Shown piece by piece: positions 38,670 to 49,458 of a DNA stretch of 64,000 nucleotides. Below the pieces are notes generated by a model. That model had not been told where the DNA came from and ran no database searches. It worked only from the letters and a program-made list of their open reading frames with translations. Position 1 is the stretch's first letter; every line of letters begins with the position of its first letter. The translations under genes and the position numbers were made by a program. Source of the stretch: Pseudomonas leptonychotis (lineage in GTDB: Bacteria; Pseudomonadota; Gammaproteobacteria; Pseudomonadales; Pseudomonadaceae). The stretch lies in contig NZ_RFLV01000001.1 in NCBI RefSeq assembly GCF_004920405.1, forward strand, positions 620,001 through 684,000. Reading direction: 5' to 3'.

Positions 38670-40763
38670 ATGCACACCTTTTTTATTGCCCCCACCGGTT
38701 TTGGTGTCGGCCTGACGTCGATCAGCCTCGGCCTGGTCGGCGCCCTGGAGCGTGCCGGGCTCAAGGTTGGCTTCTTCAAGCCCATTGCCCAGCCGCATCA
38801 GGGCGATATGGGCCCGGAACGTTCGAGTGAGCTGATCGCCCGCACCCATGGCCTGCACTCACCCAAACCGCTGGCCCTGGCGCATGTCGAGCGCATGCTC
38901 GGCGACGGCCAGCTGGATGAGCTGTTGGAAGAAATCATCAGCCTCTACCAACAAGCGGCTGAAGGTAAGGACGTGGTAATTGTCGAGGGCATGGTGCCCA
39001 CGCGCCAGGCCAGCTACGCCGCACGGGTCAACTTTCACCTGGCCAAGAGCGTGGATGCCGAGGTGATTCTGGTCTCGGCACCGGAGCAGGAAAACCTTAG
39101 CGAGTTGTGTGACCGGGTGGAAATCCAGGCCCAGCTGTTCGGTGGGCCCAAAGACGAAAAGGTGCTCGGGGTAATACTCAACAAGGTGCGCAGCGAAGAC
39201 GGCATCGAGGCATTCACCGAGCGCCTAAAAGAGCTTTCGCCACTGTTCAAGAGCGATGACTTTCGCCTACTCGGCTGCATCCCTTGGCAAGACGAGCTAA
39301 ATGCCCCACGCACCCGTGACATTGCTGACCTGCTCGGCGCGCGAGTGTTGAATGCCGGTGATTACGAACAACGGCGCATGCTCAAGATCGTGCTCTGCGC
39401 CCGCGCCGTGGCCAACACCGTACAACTGCTCAAGCCCGGCACTCTGGTGGTAACGCCGGGCGACCGCGACGACATCATCCTCGCCGCCAGCCTGGCCGCG
39501 ATGAACGGCATGCCGCTGGCCGGCCTGCTGCTGTGCAGCGACTTCGCCCCAGACCCACGCATCATGGAGCTGTGCCGTGGCGCGCTGCAGGGTGGTTTGC
39601 CCGTGATGACGGTGAGCACCGGCTCTTACGACACCGCAACCAATCTCAACCGCCTGAACAAGGAAATTCCGGTCGACGACAAAGAACGTGCGGAAACAGT
39701 CGCCGACTTTGTCGCCAGCCATATTGACCACGAATGGTTGTTCGCCCGCTGCGGTACGCCGCGCGAGCTACGCATGTCGCCACCGGCGTTTCGTTATCAG
39801 CTGGTGCAACGCGCCAAAGCGGCGAACAAACGCATCGTTCTACCCGAAGGCAGCGAGCCGCGCACCGTGCAAGCGGCTGCTATCTGCCAGGCACGCGGCA
39901 TTGCCCGCTGCGTGCTGCTGGCTAAACCGGAAGACGTGCACGCGGTCGCTCGCGTGCACGGTATCGAACTGCCTGAAGGCCTGGAAATTCTCGACCCTGA
40001 TCTGGTCCGCGAGCGCTATGTCGAGCCCATGGTCGAGCTGCGCAAAGGCAAAGGCCTGAACGCGCCGATGGCCGCCGCACAACTCGAAGACACCGTGGTG
40101 CTGGGCACCATGATGCTCGCTCTGGATGAAGTCGACGGCCTGGTTTCCGGGGCGATCAACACCACCGCCAACACCATCCGCCCGGCGCTGCAGCTGATCA
40201 AAACCGCGCCCGGCTACAAGCTGGTGTCGTCGGTGTTCTTTATGCTGCTGCCCGACCAGGTCCTGGTGTATGGCGACTGCGCGGTAAACCCCGACCCAAC
40301 AGCGGTGGAGTTGGCGGAAATTGCCCTGCAAAGCGCCGCTTCAGCGAGCGCCTTCGGTATCGTCCCGCGCGTGGCCATGCTCAGCTACTCCACGGGTGAC
40401 TCGGGCAGCGGAGAAGAAGTCGAGAAAGTCCGTGAGGCCACGCGCTTAGCGCAAGCCAGTGCCCCACAGTTGCTGCTCGACGGCCCGCTGCAGTACGACG
40501 CGGCGGCGATTGAAAGCGTCGGCAGGCAGAAAGCCCCCAACAGCCCGGTCGCCGGCCGCGCCACCGTGTTTATCTTCCCTGACCTCAACACCGGCAACAC
40601 CACTTACAAGGCCGTGCAACGCAGCGCTAATTGCGTCAGCGTCGGGCCCATGCTGCAAGGCTTGCGTAAGCCGGTGAACGACCTGTCTCGCGGTGCGCTG
40701 GTCGACGATATTGTCTACACCATCGCCCTGACCGCAATCCAGGCCGCTAACTTGCCGCAATAG
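38670..40763 (+). CDS. pta: Phosphate acetyltransferase
   Basis: A 697-aa long-form Pta (class II): an N-terminal P-loop-like domain (MHTFFIAPTGFGVGLTSISLGL), a DRTGG domain in the middle, and the C-terminal PTA catalytic domain (about 370-697) with VLPEGSEPRTVQAA, MLSYSTGDSGSGEEVEKV and NTGNTTYKAVQRSA. It exchanges acetyl-CoA and phosphate for acetyl phosphate. Second gene of the ackA-pta pair, GGAG upstream. A GC stem without T run follows. Confidence 0.97.
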   Translation: MHTFFIAPTGFGVGLTSISLGLVGALERAGLKVGFFKPIAQPHQGDMGPERSSELIARTHGLHSPKPLALAHVERMLGDGQLDELLEEIISLYQQAAEGKDVVIVEGMVPTRQASYAARVNFHLAKSVDAEVILVSAPEQENLSELCDRVEIQAQLFGGPKDEKVLGVILNKVRSEDGIEAFTERLKELSPLFKSDDFRLLGCIPWQDELNAPRTRDIADLLGARVLNAGDYEQRRMLKIVLCARAVANTVQLLKPGTLVVTPGDRDDIILAASLAAMNGMPLAGLLLCSDFAPDPRIMELCRGALQGGLPVMTVSTGSYDTATNLNRLNKEIPVDDKERAETVADFVASHIDHEWLFARCGTPRELRMSPPAFRYQLVQRAKAANKRIVLPEGSEPRTVQAAAICQARGIARCVLLAKPEDVHAVARVHGIELPEGLEILDPDLVRERYVEPMVELRKGKGLNAPMAAAQLEDTVVLGTMMLALDEVDGLVSGAINTTANTIRPALQLIKTAPGYKLVSSVFFMLLPDQVLVYGDCAVNPDPTAVELAEIALQSAASASAFGIVPRVAMLSYSTGDSGSGEEVEKVREATRLAQASAPQLLLDGPLQYDAAAIESVGRQKAPNSPVAGRATVFIFPDLNTGNTTYKAVQRSANCVSVGPMLQGLRKPVNDLSRGALVDDIVYTIALTAIQAANLPQ

Positions 40764-40773
40764 CCATACCATC

Positions 40774-40794
40774 CGGGCCGGGAATACCGGCCCG
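40774..40794 (+). terminator. Stem-loop after pta
   Basis: CGGGCCGG-GAATA-CCGGCCCG, an 8-bp GC stem 10 bp after the pta stop. No T run, so its terminator function is tentative. Confidence 0.5.
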
Positions 40795-40961
40795 CCGAAG
40801 ATTTAACGCTAACAGCGGCGATATGCAGCAATAACCAACGTTTCGAAAGGTTTGCAGTTCAATACACACACGTTAACCTGTGCGCCGACCGATCTGTGGT
40901 GGAAAACCACAGACATAGATAAGCCTGGCCTAGGCCCACTTCTTGGAGGCACCCGTCCCCC

Positions 40962-41867
40962 ATGCTGCATTTTCTGCCTGCTCCGCTGCGCGGCCTGATT
41001 GCTGGCCTGCTGCTCGCCCTCAATACATTGATCTGCTGCTGGCCATTGTTTATCGGGGCCCTGCTCAAATTTTTGCTTCCAATCCCCAAAGTGCATCGCG
41101 CGCTGCGCTTTGGCATGCATGCCACTGCCGAGTTTTGGATTTCCACCAACAAGTTCTGGATGAACCAGGTGGGCCGCACGCACTGGGATGTGGCCGGGCT
41201 GAACGGTCTCGACAAACAGCACTCCTACCTTGTCACCAGCAACCACCAGAGCTGGGTCGATATTCTGGTGCTGCAATACCAGTTCAATCACCGCATCCCA
41301 TTTCTCAAGTTCTTCCTCAAGCAGGAGTTGATCTGGGTGCCGGTGATTGGCTTGTGCTGGTGGGCGCTGGAGTTTCCTTTTATGAAGCGCTTCAGCAAGG
41401 AGTACCTGGCTAAACACCCTGAGAAACGCGGCCAGGACCTGGCCACCACGCGTAAAGCCTGCGAACGCTACAAGACCAACCCGGTGTCGGTGTTCAACTT
41501 TCTCGAAGGTACGCGCCTGTCACCGGCTAAGCATGCGCAGCAGCAATCACCCTTCAAACACCTGCTCAAACCCAAGGCCGGCGGCATTGCTTTTGTGCTG
41601 GATGCCATGGGGGAGCAGCTACACAGCCTGGTCAATGTCACCATTTACTACCCGCAGGGCACCCCCGGATTCTGGGACTTACTCTGTGGGCGAATTGAGC
41701 AGGTGGTGGTGCGCGTCGATCAGGTGCAGATTCCTGAGGAGTTTATTGGCGGTAACTACGACCAGGACGACGCCTATCGCCTGCAGTTTCAGCAGTGGGT
41801 CAATCAGCTGTGGTTAGACAAAGATGCCGAGCTTGATGAGTTGAAGCAACAGTTCCCTACGCGCTGA
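40962..41867 (+). CDS. Lysophospholipid acyltransferase family protein (YihG-like)
   Basis: A 301-aa membrane-bound acyltransferase. Two N-terminal membrane segments (about 8-45), HX4D motif in NHQSWVDILVLQYQF (near residue 92), and FLEGTRLSPAKH as the substrate-binding EGTR motif. Related E. coli YihG is an LPLAT that adds polyunsaturated or other acyl chains to phospholipid. Followed by a terminator shared with the tail of the convergent regulator gene. Probably phospholipid remodelling; acyl preference unknown. Confidence 0.88.
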   Translation: MLHFLPAPLRGLIAGLLLALNTLICCWPLFIGALLKFLLPIPKVHRALRFGMHATAEFWISTNKFWMNQVGRTHWDVAGLNGLDKQHSYLVTSNHQSWVDILVLQYQFNHRIPFLKFFLKQELIWVPVIGLCWWALEFPFMKRFSKEYLAKHPEKRGQDLATTRKACERYKTNPVSVFNFLEGTRLSPAKHAQQQSPFKHLLKPKAGGIAFVLDAMGEQLHSLVNVTIYYPQGTPGFWDLLCGRIEQVVVRVDQVQIPEEFIGGNYDQDDAYRLQFQQWVNQLWLDKDAELDELKQQFPTR

Positions 41868-41891
41868 AACGCCGCACAGACTAGCAACCCA

Positions 41892-41917
41892 AGCCCGCCT
41901 ACTCAGCGGGCTTTTTA
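41892..41917 (+). terminator. Terminator of the acyltransferase gene
   Basis: AGCCCGC-CTACTCA-GCGGGCT followed by TTTTT. Its right half overlaps the stop region of the convergent GGDEF/EAL gene. Confidence 0.82.
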
Positions 41918-44046
41918 ATGTGCGGCAGGTTGTGCCAATCCAGGTGTGCGGGGAAGCTCGTGACCTGCTCGACGCTCAACCCCGGCGCGACCAAAAAGCC
42001 CTGCATGATCGCGCAGTTGTGCGCCGCCAACCAATCACGCTGGGCCATGGTTTCCACCCCTTCGGCAATCACCTCAAGCCCCAGGTTACGGCCCAGGTCG
42101 ATGATAGTGTTGACCACCGCAGCATCACGCGGTGACTCGAGCATATTGGCAATAAACAGGCGGTCGATTTTCAGCGTATCCAGCTCGAAATGGCGCAGGT
42201 AGGCCAACGACGAGTAACCGGTACCGAAGTCATCGATGGCGATTTTCACCCCCAGTTTGCGCAGCTGACGCAGTTGTTCCTGGCTGGCTTCCAGGTCCTG
42301 CATCAGCGCACTTTCGGTGACTTCCACCTCCAATTGCTGCGGGTTCAACTGGTGCTCTTCGAGTACCCGGCGCAAGTCCTCAACCAGTTGCGGCATACCA
42401 AACTGCACAGGGCTGACATTCAAGCTGAGCACCAGCTCGGTGCCATATTGTTGGCTCATCTGCCGGCACTGCTCGACACCCGCACGGAAAATCCAACTGC
42501 CCAGGCGGTTGATCAGGCGCGTTTCTTCCAGTAGGGGAATAAACACTCCGGGGGCGATAGTGCCCGCGACCCGATGCTGCCAGCGCAACAAAGCCTCGAA
42601 GCCGCGCAAGCGTCCACTTTCGAGGTAAATCTGCGGTTGATAGACCAGCACAAAATCGTCATTTTCGATGGCGTTGCGCAGGCTTTCCTCGAGCATCAGC
42701 CGTGAACGTGCGCGGCCATTCATTTCCGGAGAAAAGAAGCGGTATTGCTGGCGACCCGCACGTTTAGCCTCATACATGGCCATATCCGCTGCACGCAGCA
42801 AGCCTTCGACGGTTTGCCCGCACTCAGGGAAGCAGGCAATGCCGACACTCGCACCCAGGGTTACTTCAACACCGTCGAGAATGTGCCGCACCGACACCTG
42901 CTCGATCAGTTTTTCGGCGATACGCGCGGCGTCTTCGGGATGCTCCAGGCTGTCGAGCAACGCGGTGAACTCATCACCACCAATACGCGCCAAGCTGTCA
43001 TAGGGGCGCAGGCTGGCCTTGAGCTGCTCACCGACCAGCTTAAGCAAGCGGTCGCCAACATCGTGACCGAGTGAATCATTAATGCGCTTGAAGCCATCCA
43101 GATCGAGGTAAAGCACCGCCATGCGCTGGCCGCTGCGCTCAATGCGTGACAGTGAGGCGTCCAGCGCCTGGTAAAAACCACGACGATTGAGCAGGCCGGT
43201 CAGGGCATCGGTAATCGCCTGCGACTCCAGCTGCTGATGCAGGTGGCGCACCACTGACATATCCAGCGCCATCACCACCATGGCGTGCTGCACGCGCGGC
43301 AAGGGCGAGCAGGACAACGCCACCGGCACCTGCCCGCCACTCAACGTGCGCAGGTTGGCATCATGCAAGCGATAGGCTTCCCCGCGCAGCCACTGTTGGT
43401 AGAACTCGGACATGCGCCATTCGCACGTCACGTGGGGGGTGATCAGGTAGGAGAGCATTTCGCTGCCTTCCAGATCGCTGATCGTGCCCTCAAGCATGCG
43501 CGCCATGGCCGGGTTAGCAAAGTTGATGCGGCCGTCATCTCCCACCACCATGATACCTTCGGCGGCGTTGTCCAAAACCGATGCATTGAAGGCGCGCGCT
43601 GAATCCAGTTGCTGAGTCAGTTGTAGCAACTCGCCGCGATGGCGTTCGTGTTCAAGCAGGGCATGAATCTTGTGGCGCAAGACGCTGGGATCAAACGGCT
43701 TGAGCATAAAGTCCACTGCACCCGTGGCGTAGCCCTTGAGTACTGAATCCTGGGTTTGCGCGATGGCGGACACGAAGATGATCGGGGTAAAGCGGGTACG
43801 CGGATTGCCGCGCATGAGTCGGGCTACTTCGAAGCCATCCATAAGCGGCATTTGCACATCCAGCAGCACCAGGCCGACATCCTCTTCCAGCAAGCACTGC
43901 AGGGCCGCTTCGCCCGAGCTAACACAGCGCAGTTGCCAGGCGCCTTCTTCCAACAGCGCTTGCATGGCTTCCAAATTTTCCGGGCGGTCGTCCACTACCA
44001 ACAACGTCTGCGTCCGGGGTGCAATTTTCAGCTGCACATGTGCCAT
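41899..44046 (-). CDS. REC-PAS-GGDEF-EAL cyclic-di-GMP response regulator
   Basis: A 715-aa regulator. Receiver (1-130) with phosphoacceptor D63 (VLLDVQMPLMDGF); a PAS domain (about 150-270); GGDEF (about 285-445) with intact GGDEF and an RxxD inhibitory site five residues before it; EAL (about 455-705) with GFEALLRW and DDFGTGYSSL. Both cyclase and phosphodiesterase motifs look intact. ATG at 44046 has GGGAG upstream; the longer frame is rejected. It lies 71 bp downstream of a three-receiver hybrid kinase on the same strand, its likely partner. Confidence 0.93.
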   Translation of the reverse strand: MAHVQLKIAPRTQTLLVVDDRPENLEAMQALLEEGAWQLRCVSSGEAALQCLLEEDVGLVLLDVQMPLMDGFEVARLMRGNPRTRFTPIIFVSAIAQTQDSVLKGYATGAVDFMLKPFDPSVLRHKIHALLEHERHRGELLQLTQQLDSARAFNASVLDNAAEGIMVVGDDGRINFANPAMARMLEGTISDLEGSEMLSYLITPHVTCEWRMSEFYQQWLRGEAYRLHDANLRTLSGGQVPVALSCSPLPRVQHAMVVMALDMSVVRHLHQQLESQAITDALTGLLNRRGFYQALDASLSRIERSGQRMAVLYLDLDGFKRINDSLGHDVGDRLLKLVGEQLKASLRPYDSLARIGGDEFTALLDSLEHPEDAARIAEKLIEQVSVRHILDGVEVTLGASVGIACFPECGQTVEGLLRAADMAMYEAKRAGRQQYRFFSPEMNGRARSRLMLEESLRNAIENDDFVLVYQPQIYLESGRLRGFEALLRWQHRVAGTIAPGVFIPLLEETRLINRLGSWIFRAGVEQCRQMSQQYGTELVLSLNVSPVQFGMPQLVEDLRRVLEEHQLNPQQLEVEVTESALMQDLEASQEQLRQLRKLGVKIAIDDFGTGYSSLAYLRHFELDTLKIDRLFIANMLESPRDAAVVNTIIDLGRNLGLEVIAEGVETMAQRDWLAAHNCAIMQGFLVAPGLSVEQVTSFPAHLDWHNLPHIKKPAE

Positions 44047-44117
44047 ATCATCTCCCTTATCCCTGGCGAGCGCCTTGCGGCTCCTATTGCGGTTCAGGTT
44101 AGCAGGCTGTGGCAAAA

Positions 44118-47100
44118 CTATTGCGCAGGCGCTGCTGGCTCCTCGATTGACCTCGCATGTGGGTCGGCAGCCGTCAGCCAGCGCACCAGTAACTCCAGCA
44201 AGGCTTCGCGGCTGACTGGTTTGGCCAGGTAGTCATCGGCGCCAGCGGTGATGCATTTTTCCCGATCACCTTTCATCGCATGCGCAGTCAGGGCAATGAT
44301 CGGAATGCTGCAGCCGTGCTCGGTTTTGAGCAGCCGCGTAGCGGTGTAGCCGTCCATGACCGGCATGGCCATGTCCATCAAGATCAGGTCGAAGGGCTCA
44401 CGCTCGTAGCAGTTGATGGCTTCCTTACCGTCTTTGGCCGAGCTGATGATTAGCCCGGCCTCGTCAAGCAGCGCGGTCAGGGCATAGACATTACGCACAT
44501 CATCATCCACCAACAGTACACGCCGCCCCTCCAACGGATTCCTGCCTCGATTGTTCTCCGCCTGTGAGGGTGCGCGCACGCTACCGAGGAAGCCCTGCAC
44601 TGCCTCACTCAACGCCTGCATGTCCTCACCATGCTTGTGCACCACCACCGCGCTGTAGCGGCGTAAGCGTTGTAACTCCTGACGGGTCACATCAACACCG
44701 GTATTGATCACCACGCGCGTACCATTCAGCGGGCGCTGGCGATTGAGCGTTTCCAACAGCTCAAAACCGTCCTGATCCGGTAAATCCAGGTCGATCACCA
44801 AAGCACTGAATTCACCACTGGCATACGCCTGCTGCGCTTCATCGGCGCGCGCGCAGGCCTGCACATCGAAACCCAGTTGATGCAGATGCTCACGGTAATG
44901 CTCGCGCTCGACCTCAACGTCCTCGACCAGCAACAGGCGCTGCATCCGATGTGTGTCGACATGCTGCAGGTCGACAAACACTTGTTCCAGATCCGCTCGT
45001 TGAATCGGTTTAACCAGGTAGCGCGTGCCGTCATCATTCCAGTCTGCCGGTTGCGGCACGCAGGAGATGATATGCACGGGGGTGCTGCGGTGGTTGGCGT
45101 GCCCACGCAGACGACGGAACAGCTGCCAGCCGCTGATGTCCGGTAACAAAATATCCAGGATCACCGCGCTGAACCGCTCATTTTGCAACAGGTTGAGTGC
45201 CTGCCCTCCCGTGCGGCAATGCACACTGGCGAAGCCATGGGCATGGGCTGCGTCGGCCAGCACCGCAGCAAAATTCACATCGTCTTCGACAATCAGTACA
45301 GCCGGGCCTTCACCGCTGCGTTGCGGCGCCTCAGTTGCTGGCTCCGCCGGGGGCTGCGCCACCACCCGCACGGGCAGCTGCACGGTAAAGCAGGAACCTT
45401 CACCGGGTGCACTCTGCAGGCTGATCTCGCCGTCCATCGCCAGCACCAATTGGCGGGTAATCGCCAGCCCCAGCCCGGTGCCGCCAAAGCGCCGGCTGGT
45501 GGAGCCGTCGATCTGCTGGAAGGCTTGAAAGATTTGCTCATGCTGCTCTGCAGCAATGCCAATACCGCTGTCACGCACGCTGAAGCTAAGCAATTCATGC
45601 CCCTCTTCCGGCTCACCGCTGGCGCAAGAAACAGTCAGGCAGACCTCACCGTGCTCGGTGAACTTGAGGGCATTGGACAGCAAGTTGCGCAGGATTTGCT
45701 GCAAGCGGATGCGGTCGGTGTGAATCACCCGTGGCACGCCGGCTTCCAACTGAGTGTGCAGGCGCAGGCCCTTGATTTCGGCCATTGGCCGCAAACTCGC
45801 ATCCAACTCGACGAGAATATCTTGCATGGCCAGCGGTTCGAGCTTGAGTTGCATACGTCCGGACTCGACCTTGGCCAGATCCAGCACATCGTTGATCAGC
45901 TGTAGCAGATCGCTGCCAGCACGGTGGACGATATCGGCATGTTTGGCCTGTTTCTCAGTCAGATTGCCGGCGCTGTTCAGACGTAACTGATCACTGAGAA
46001 TAAGGATGCTATTGAGCGGTGTGCGCAGCTCATGGGACATGTTGGCGAGAAACTCCGACTTGTACCGGTTCGCCAGAATCAATTGCTCAGATTGGTCGCG
46101 CAGGCGTTGCTCGGCGGCCTTGCGCTCGCTGATATCGATAATCACCGCCTGCACCAACGCATCTTCACCACTGCTAATGGGCGAAAACCCAACTTCCAGC
46201 GGAATAAGCTGGCCATCGCGGTGCTGGCCAAAGAGTTCACGGTTATTACCCATACGCCGCGGCTCCGGGTGGCTCTGGTCCCCCTGGAGCATCGGCACAT
46301 GGCTACCCCACAGGGCGGTGGGCAAGAGAGTTTTTATCGATTGTGACAACAAGGCCTCACGGCCATAGCCAAATAACTGTTCGGCTTGACGGTTAACCAT
46401 GGCGATACAGCCTTGCTTATCAACCAGTACGATGGCGTTAGGCGAGGCCTCAACCACTAGACGGAAACGCTCTTCAGCCCCCCTGCGAGCGCGCAGGTCA
46501 ATCAGGTTGATCAGGTACTTGGCCCCAGCGGAATAGTCCAACACGCTCAAACTCAGCGCTACGGGTATCTCTTCGCCAAGGTCACGACGCGCCTGGTATT
46601 CATTGACCAGTTCAGCGCTGTCGTGGTCGCTGGCCAGCACACTCAGCTGCTCAACGGTCGGTAGGAAGCGCTTGACCCGCTCCCCCACCAACCCTTCCGT
46701 TGTTGAATCGAACAAATCAGCCGCACTGCGGTTGGCCATCTCGATGCGCCCCTGGGCGTTACACAGCAAGGTTGCCACGGGCAAACGCTCGACCAGCAGG
46801 CGAAAACGCTCCTCACGTTCACGTAATTTATCGGTAGCCTGGTGATTGGCGCGCAGCTCGCGCTCTCGCAAATACAGGTAGCCACCGACCAATAAGGACA
46901 GCAACACGGCTGCCACCAAACCGATCCATAAACTGATGCTGCCCTGGCTGGGCAACGCCGCCTCATAGACCGCCGTGCTGGTCACTTGCAGTACCCAGTT
47001 ACGCCCATACAGCGGTAACTCCAGCTCATGCTGAAAGCGGGGCGCTGAGCCAGCACCCTGCGCTGCAGCGCTCTGCAGCAGGCTTTGCGCGGCCTGCTGA

Positions 47101-47876
47101 TCCTTGATTGCCACATCAAAACGCTGGCCCTGGGCGCCGAGAATACCCTCCATCAGATCACTGCTGCGAAACGCACCATGCACCACGCCGAGCAGGGCAG
47201 CCCGACGCTCTTCGGCAGTACTCTGAGGCATGCTGGGCAGGTACACCGGCAGGTATAACAACACCCCTCCCTGGACATTGGCCTCGGTCTCCTGACGTAG
47301 GGTAACTGGCGCACTGAGGATCGCCTGCCCCCCGTCAATGGCTTGCTCGATAGCGGCGCGGCGCACCGACTCGCTGAGCATGTCAAACCCCAACACGCGG
47401 CGGTTTCGCCAATCCAATGGGCTGATGTAATCAATTAACAGGTAGTGCTCACGCGCGCCCGCTGGAAAAGGCCTGAAATCGGCTCGCCCTTGGGTCTGCT
47501 GGCCCGCAAGGTAAGCATCAAGCTGATCGGCGCTTAGGAAACGGGACCACGCCAAAGCCAGAATGCCTGGATAGCGATCCTGTAACTGCAACTGGTCGAG
47601 AGCACGCTCCCATTCGGCTAGGGAGACATGATCGCTACCGCTCATCAGCCCCGAGACGCCACGCAACACCATTTCATAGGCTTGCATGCGACTGATCACC
47701 CGCTGGCCAATGTCCTGCGCCTCCAGCTCAAAGCGCTGCTGACTCTGCTCACGCTCACGCTGCTCAAGAACCTGCCACTGCCAGACAACGAGTGCCCCCA
47801 AGCCCAAGAATAAGGCCAGGGTGACCCACAATGGCAGCCAAGGTTTACGTGGGGTATCTGCATGCCGGTCGTCCAT
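44118..47876 (-). CDS. CHASE-PAS hybrid sensor histidine kinase with three receiver domains
   Basis: A 1252-aa membrane kinase. TM1 (about 14-33), periplasmic CHASE domain (about 65-270), TM2 (about 305-330), two PAS domains (about 355-600), HisKA with H615 ([13 protein letters not shown]), HATPase with GGTGLGLAI, then three receivers with aspartates D908 (VILDILLPD), D1029 (VIDLDLPD) and D1168 (ILMDMAMP). There is no Hpt domain, so a separate phosphotransfer protein is expected. ATG at 47876 has GGAG seven bases away. It pairs with the REC-GGDEF-EAL gene; input signal unknown. Confidence 0.93.
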   Translation of the reverse strand: MDDRHADTPRKPWLPLWVTLALFLGLGALVVWQWQVLEQREREQSQQRFELEAQDIGQRVISRMQAYEMVLRGVSGLMSGSDHVSLAEWERALDQLQLQDRYPGILALAWSRFLSADQLDAYLAGQQTQGRADFRPFPAGAREHYLLIDYISPLDWRNRRVLGFDMLSESVRRAAIEQAIDGGQAILSAPVTLRQETEANVQGGVLLYLPVYLPSMPQSTAEERRAALLGVVHGAFRSSDLMEGILGAQGQRFDVAIKDQQAAQSLLQSAAAQGAGSAPRFQHELELPLYGRNWVLQVTSTAVYEAALPSQGSISLWIGLVAAVLLSLLVGGYLYLRERELRANHQATDKLREREERFRLLVERLPVATLLCNAQGRIEMANRSAADLFDSTTEGLVGERVKRFLPTVEQLSVLASDHDSAELVNEYQARRDLGEEIPVALSLSVLDYSAGAKYLINLIDLRARRGAEERFRLVVEASPNAIVLVDKQGCIAMVNRQAEQLFGYGREALLSQSIKTLLPTALWGSHVPMLQGDQSHPEPRRMGNNRELFGQHRDGQLIPLEVGFSPISSGEDALVQAVIIDISERKAAEQRLRDQSEQLILANRYKSEFLANMSHELRTPLNSILILSDQLRLNSAGNLTEKQAKHADIVHRAGSDLLQLINDVLDLAKVESGRMQLKLEPLAMQDILVELDASLRPMAEIKGLRLHTQLEAGVPRVIHTDRIRLQQILRNLLSNALKFTEHGEVCLTVSCASGEPEEGHELLSFSVRDSGIGIAAEQHEQIFQAFQQIDGSTSRRFGGTGLGLAITRQLVLAMDGEISLQSAPGEGSCFTVQLPVRVVAQPPAEPATEAPQRSGEGPAVLIVEDDVNFAAVLADAAHAHGFASVHCRTGGQALNLLQNERFSAVILDILLPDISGWQLFRRLRGHANHRSTPVHIISCVPQPADWNDDGTRYLVKPIQRADLEQVFVDLQHVDTHRMQRLLLVEDVEVEREHYREHLHQLGFDVQACARADEAQQAYASGEFSALVIDLDLPDQDGFELLETLNRQRPLNGTRVVINTGVDVTRQELQRLRRYSAVVVHKHGEDMQALSEAVQGFLGSVRAPSQAENNRGRNPLEGRRVLLVDDDVRNVYALTALLDEAGLIISSAKDGKEAINCYEREPFDLILMDMAMPVMDGYTATRLLKTEHGCSIPIIALTAHAMKGDREKCITAGADDYLAKPVSREALLELLVRWLTAADPHARSIEEPAAPAQ

Positions 47877-47997
47877 GAGCTCTCCAGTTTTCATCCATGC
47901 CTGGCGCTGCCAACAGGCCGTTGCGCCAGCGGTTTTGCAACCTATGCCAGCAGTCTAGTCACGATTCGCACAGGCGTACGAGTCAAAAAACGAGCAT

Positions 47998-48035
47998 AAA
48001 AAAGCCGCGCATTCGATTAAATGCGCGGCTTTTTT
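47998..48035. terminator. Terminator after OmpA-like gene
   Basis: AAAAAAGCCGCGCATT and AATGCGCGGCTTTTTT form a long stem with A/T runs on both sides. It serves the minus-strand OmpA-like gene ending at 48048. Confidence 0.92.
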
Positions 48036-48047
48036 GAAGCCCTGCGG

Positions 48048-48704
48048 TTACAGCGGGCGCAGGTTAATTTCTACCCGGCGGTTCTGCGAGCGACCTGCTT
48101 CAGTGCTATTGCTGGCAATTGGCTGGTTCGGGCCCGCGCCATAGGAAGACAGTCGCGAAGCCGGAACACCATTGGCACTCAGGTAAGACGCTACGCTCTG
48201 AGCCCGGCGATTAGACAGATTCTGGTTCAGCTCAAGTGAGCCGGTGCTGTCGGTATGGCCAACAATATCCACGCCGTTCTTGTTGAACTCTTTGAATACT
48301 GTGACCAGCGAGTTGAGTGTTGGGTAGAAGCCGCTGGAGATATCCGCTGAGTTGCTGGCAAAGGTGATATTGCCCGGCATGATCAGCTTCAGCTCATCGC
48401 CATTGCGCTGCACCTGCACCCCAGTGCCCTGCAGGGTCTGGCGCAACTTCGCTTCCTGGGTATCAACGTAATAACCGTAACCACCGCCTGCCGCACCACC
48501 AACTGCAGCACCAATCAAGGCACCTTTACCGCGGTCCTTCTTGCTGGACGTGGCGGCGCCAATCACCGCGCCGGTCACTGCACCGACACCACCGTAGATG
48601 CCGGCTTTGCCCGCCTCACGCTCACCGGTGTAAGGGTTGGTGGTACAGCCGGCGAGCACGCCAATACCGAGGGTAACAACAGCCAGATTTCGCCACAGTT
48701 TCAT
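48048..48704 (-). CDS. OmpA-family outer-membrane lipoprotein (YiaD-like)
   Basis: A 218-aa lipoprotein with lipobox VLAGC (Cys 20), a glycine-zipper region (about 38-80, rich in GAVIGAA and GGAAGGGYG), and a C-terminal OmpA domain binding peptidoglycan: DIVGHTDSTGSLELNQNLS and the SQNRRVEINLRP end. It links outer membrane and cell wall. Single gene with its own terminator. Similar to E. coli YiaD. Confidence 0.93.
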   Translation of the reverse strand: MKLWRNLAVVTLGIGVLAGCTTNPYTGEREAGKAGIYGGVGAVTGAVIGAATSSKKDRGKGALIGAAVGGAAGGGYGYYVDTQEAKLRQTLQGTGVQVQRNGDELKLIMPGNITFASNSADISSGFYPTLNSLVTVFKEFNKNGVDIVGHTDSTGSLELNQNLSNRRAQSVASYLSANGVPASRLSSYGAGPNQPIASNSTEAGRSQNRRVEINLRPL

Positions 48705-48813
48705 GCGTACTTCCTTTCAATTCTTATCGGAACGGGTTTTCACCTAAGTTTTCGAGCCAAATGCACGGCCAAAGTTCATTTGCTGCACGTTTGCATGACA
48801 AATCCGACAGTGT

Positions 48814-49458
48814 CTAAGCGCGGACAAACGGATTATCGCGCATCTCATCGCCTAACCGAGTATCGGCACCATGGCCGGTCACCACTGTGGCGTCCTCGTC
48901 GAGGCGATACAAGCGCTGCTTGATCGAACGCTCAATAGTGGCGTAATCGCCCCCCCACAAGTCAGTGCGTCCAATACCCCGTTTAAACAACGTGTCGCCG
49001 GCAATCAGCAGTTTGTCCTGAGGAAACCAGAAACTCATGGAGCCCGGGGTATGCCCCGGCGTGTGAATGGCCACGCCGCAGCCGCAGGCGAGTTCTTCAT
49101 CATCGGCCAACCACTGATCAGGCGCGGGCACCGGGGTGTAGGGCACACCGAACATGCGGCACTGCATTTCTAGATTATCCCAAAGAAATTGATCCTCTTT
49201 GTGCAGGTGCAAGGTGGCGCCGGTCTGCTCTTTCATCTGCCCGGATGCCAGAAAATGATCGAGGTGAGCGTGGGTGTGAATGATGCTCACCACCTTCAGG
49301 CCATGGGCCTCAAGACGCGCCATGATCAAATCCGGGTTGCCGCCTGGGTCAACCACGATGGCCTTCTTGGTCAGCGGATCACCAATAATGGTGCAGTTGC
49401 ACTGCAAAGGCCCGACAGGGAAGGTTTCACGGATCAAGGCGGTTTGAACAGCGTGCAT
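48814..49458 (-). CDS. Metallo-beta-lactamase-fold hydrolase (glyoxalase II-like)
   Basis: A 214-aa MBL hydrolase with the metal motif THAHLDHF, further ligands in HTPGHTPGSMSF and VAGDT-like ILIAGDTLFKRGIGRTD, and a terminal TGHGADT histidine. It resembles YcbL-type glyoxalase II enzymes. GGAG lies five bases before ATG at 49458. Cytoplasmic; substrate unknown though thioester hydrolysis is likely. Confidence 0.88.
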   Translation of the reverse strand: MHAVQTALIRETFPVGPLQCNCTIIGDPLTKKAIVVDPGGNPDLIMARLEAHGLKVVSIIHTHAHLDHFLASGQMKEQTGATLHLHKEDQFLWDNLEMQCRMFGVPYTPVPAPDQWLADDEELACGCGVAIHTPGHTPGSMSFWFPQDKLLIAGDTLFKRGIGRTDLWGGDYATIERSIKQRLYRLDEDATVVTGHGADTRLGDEMRDNPFVRA

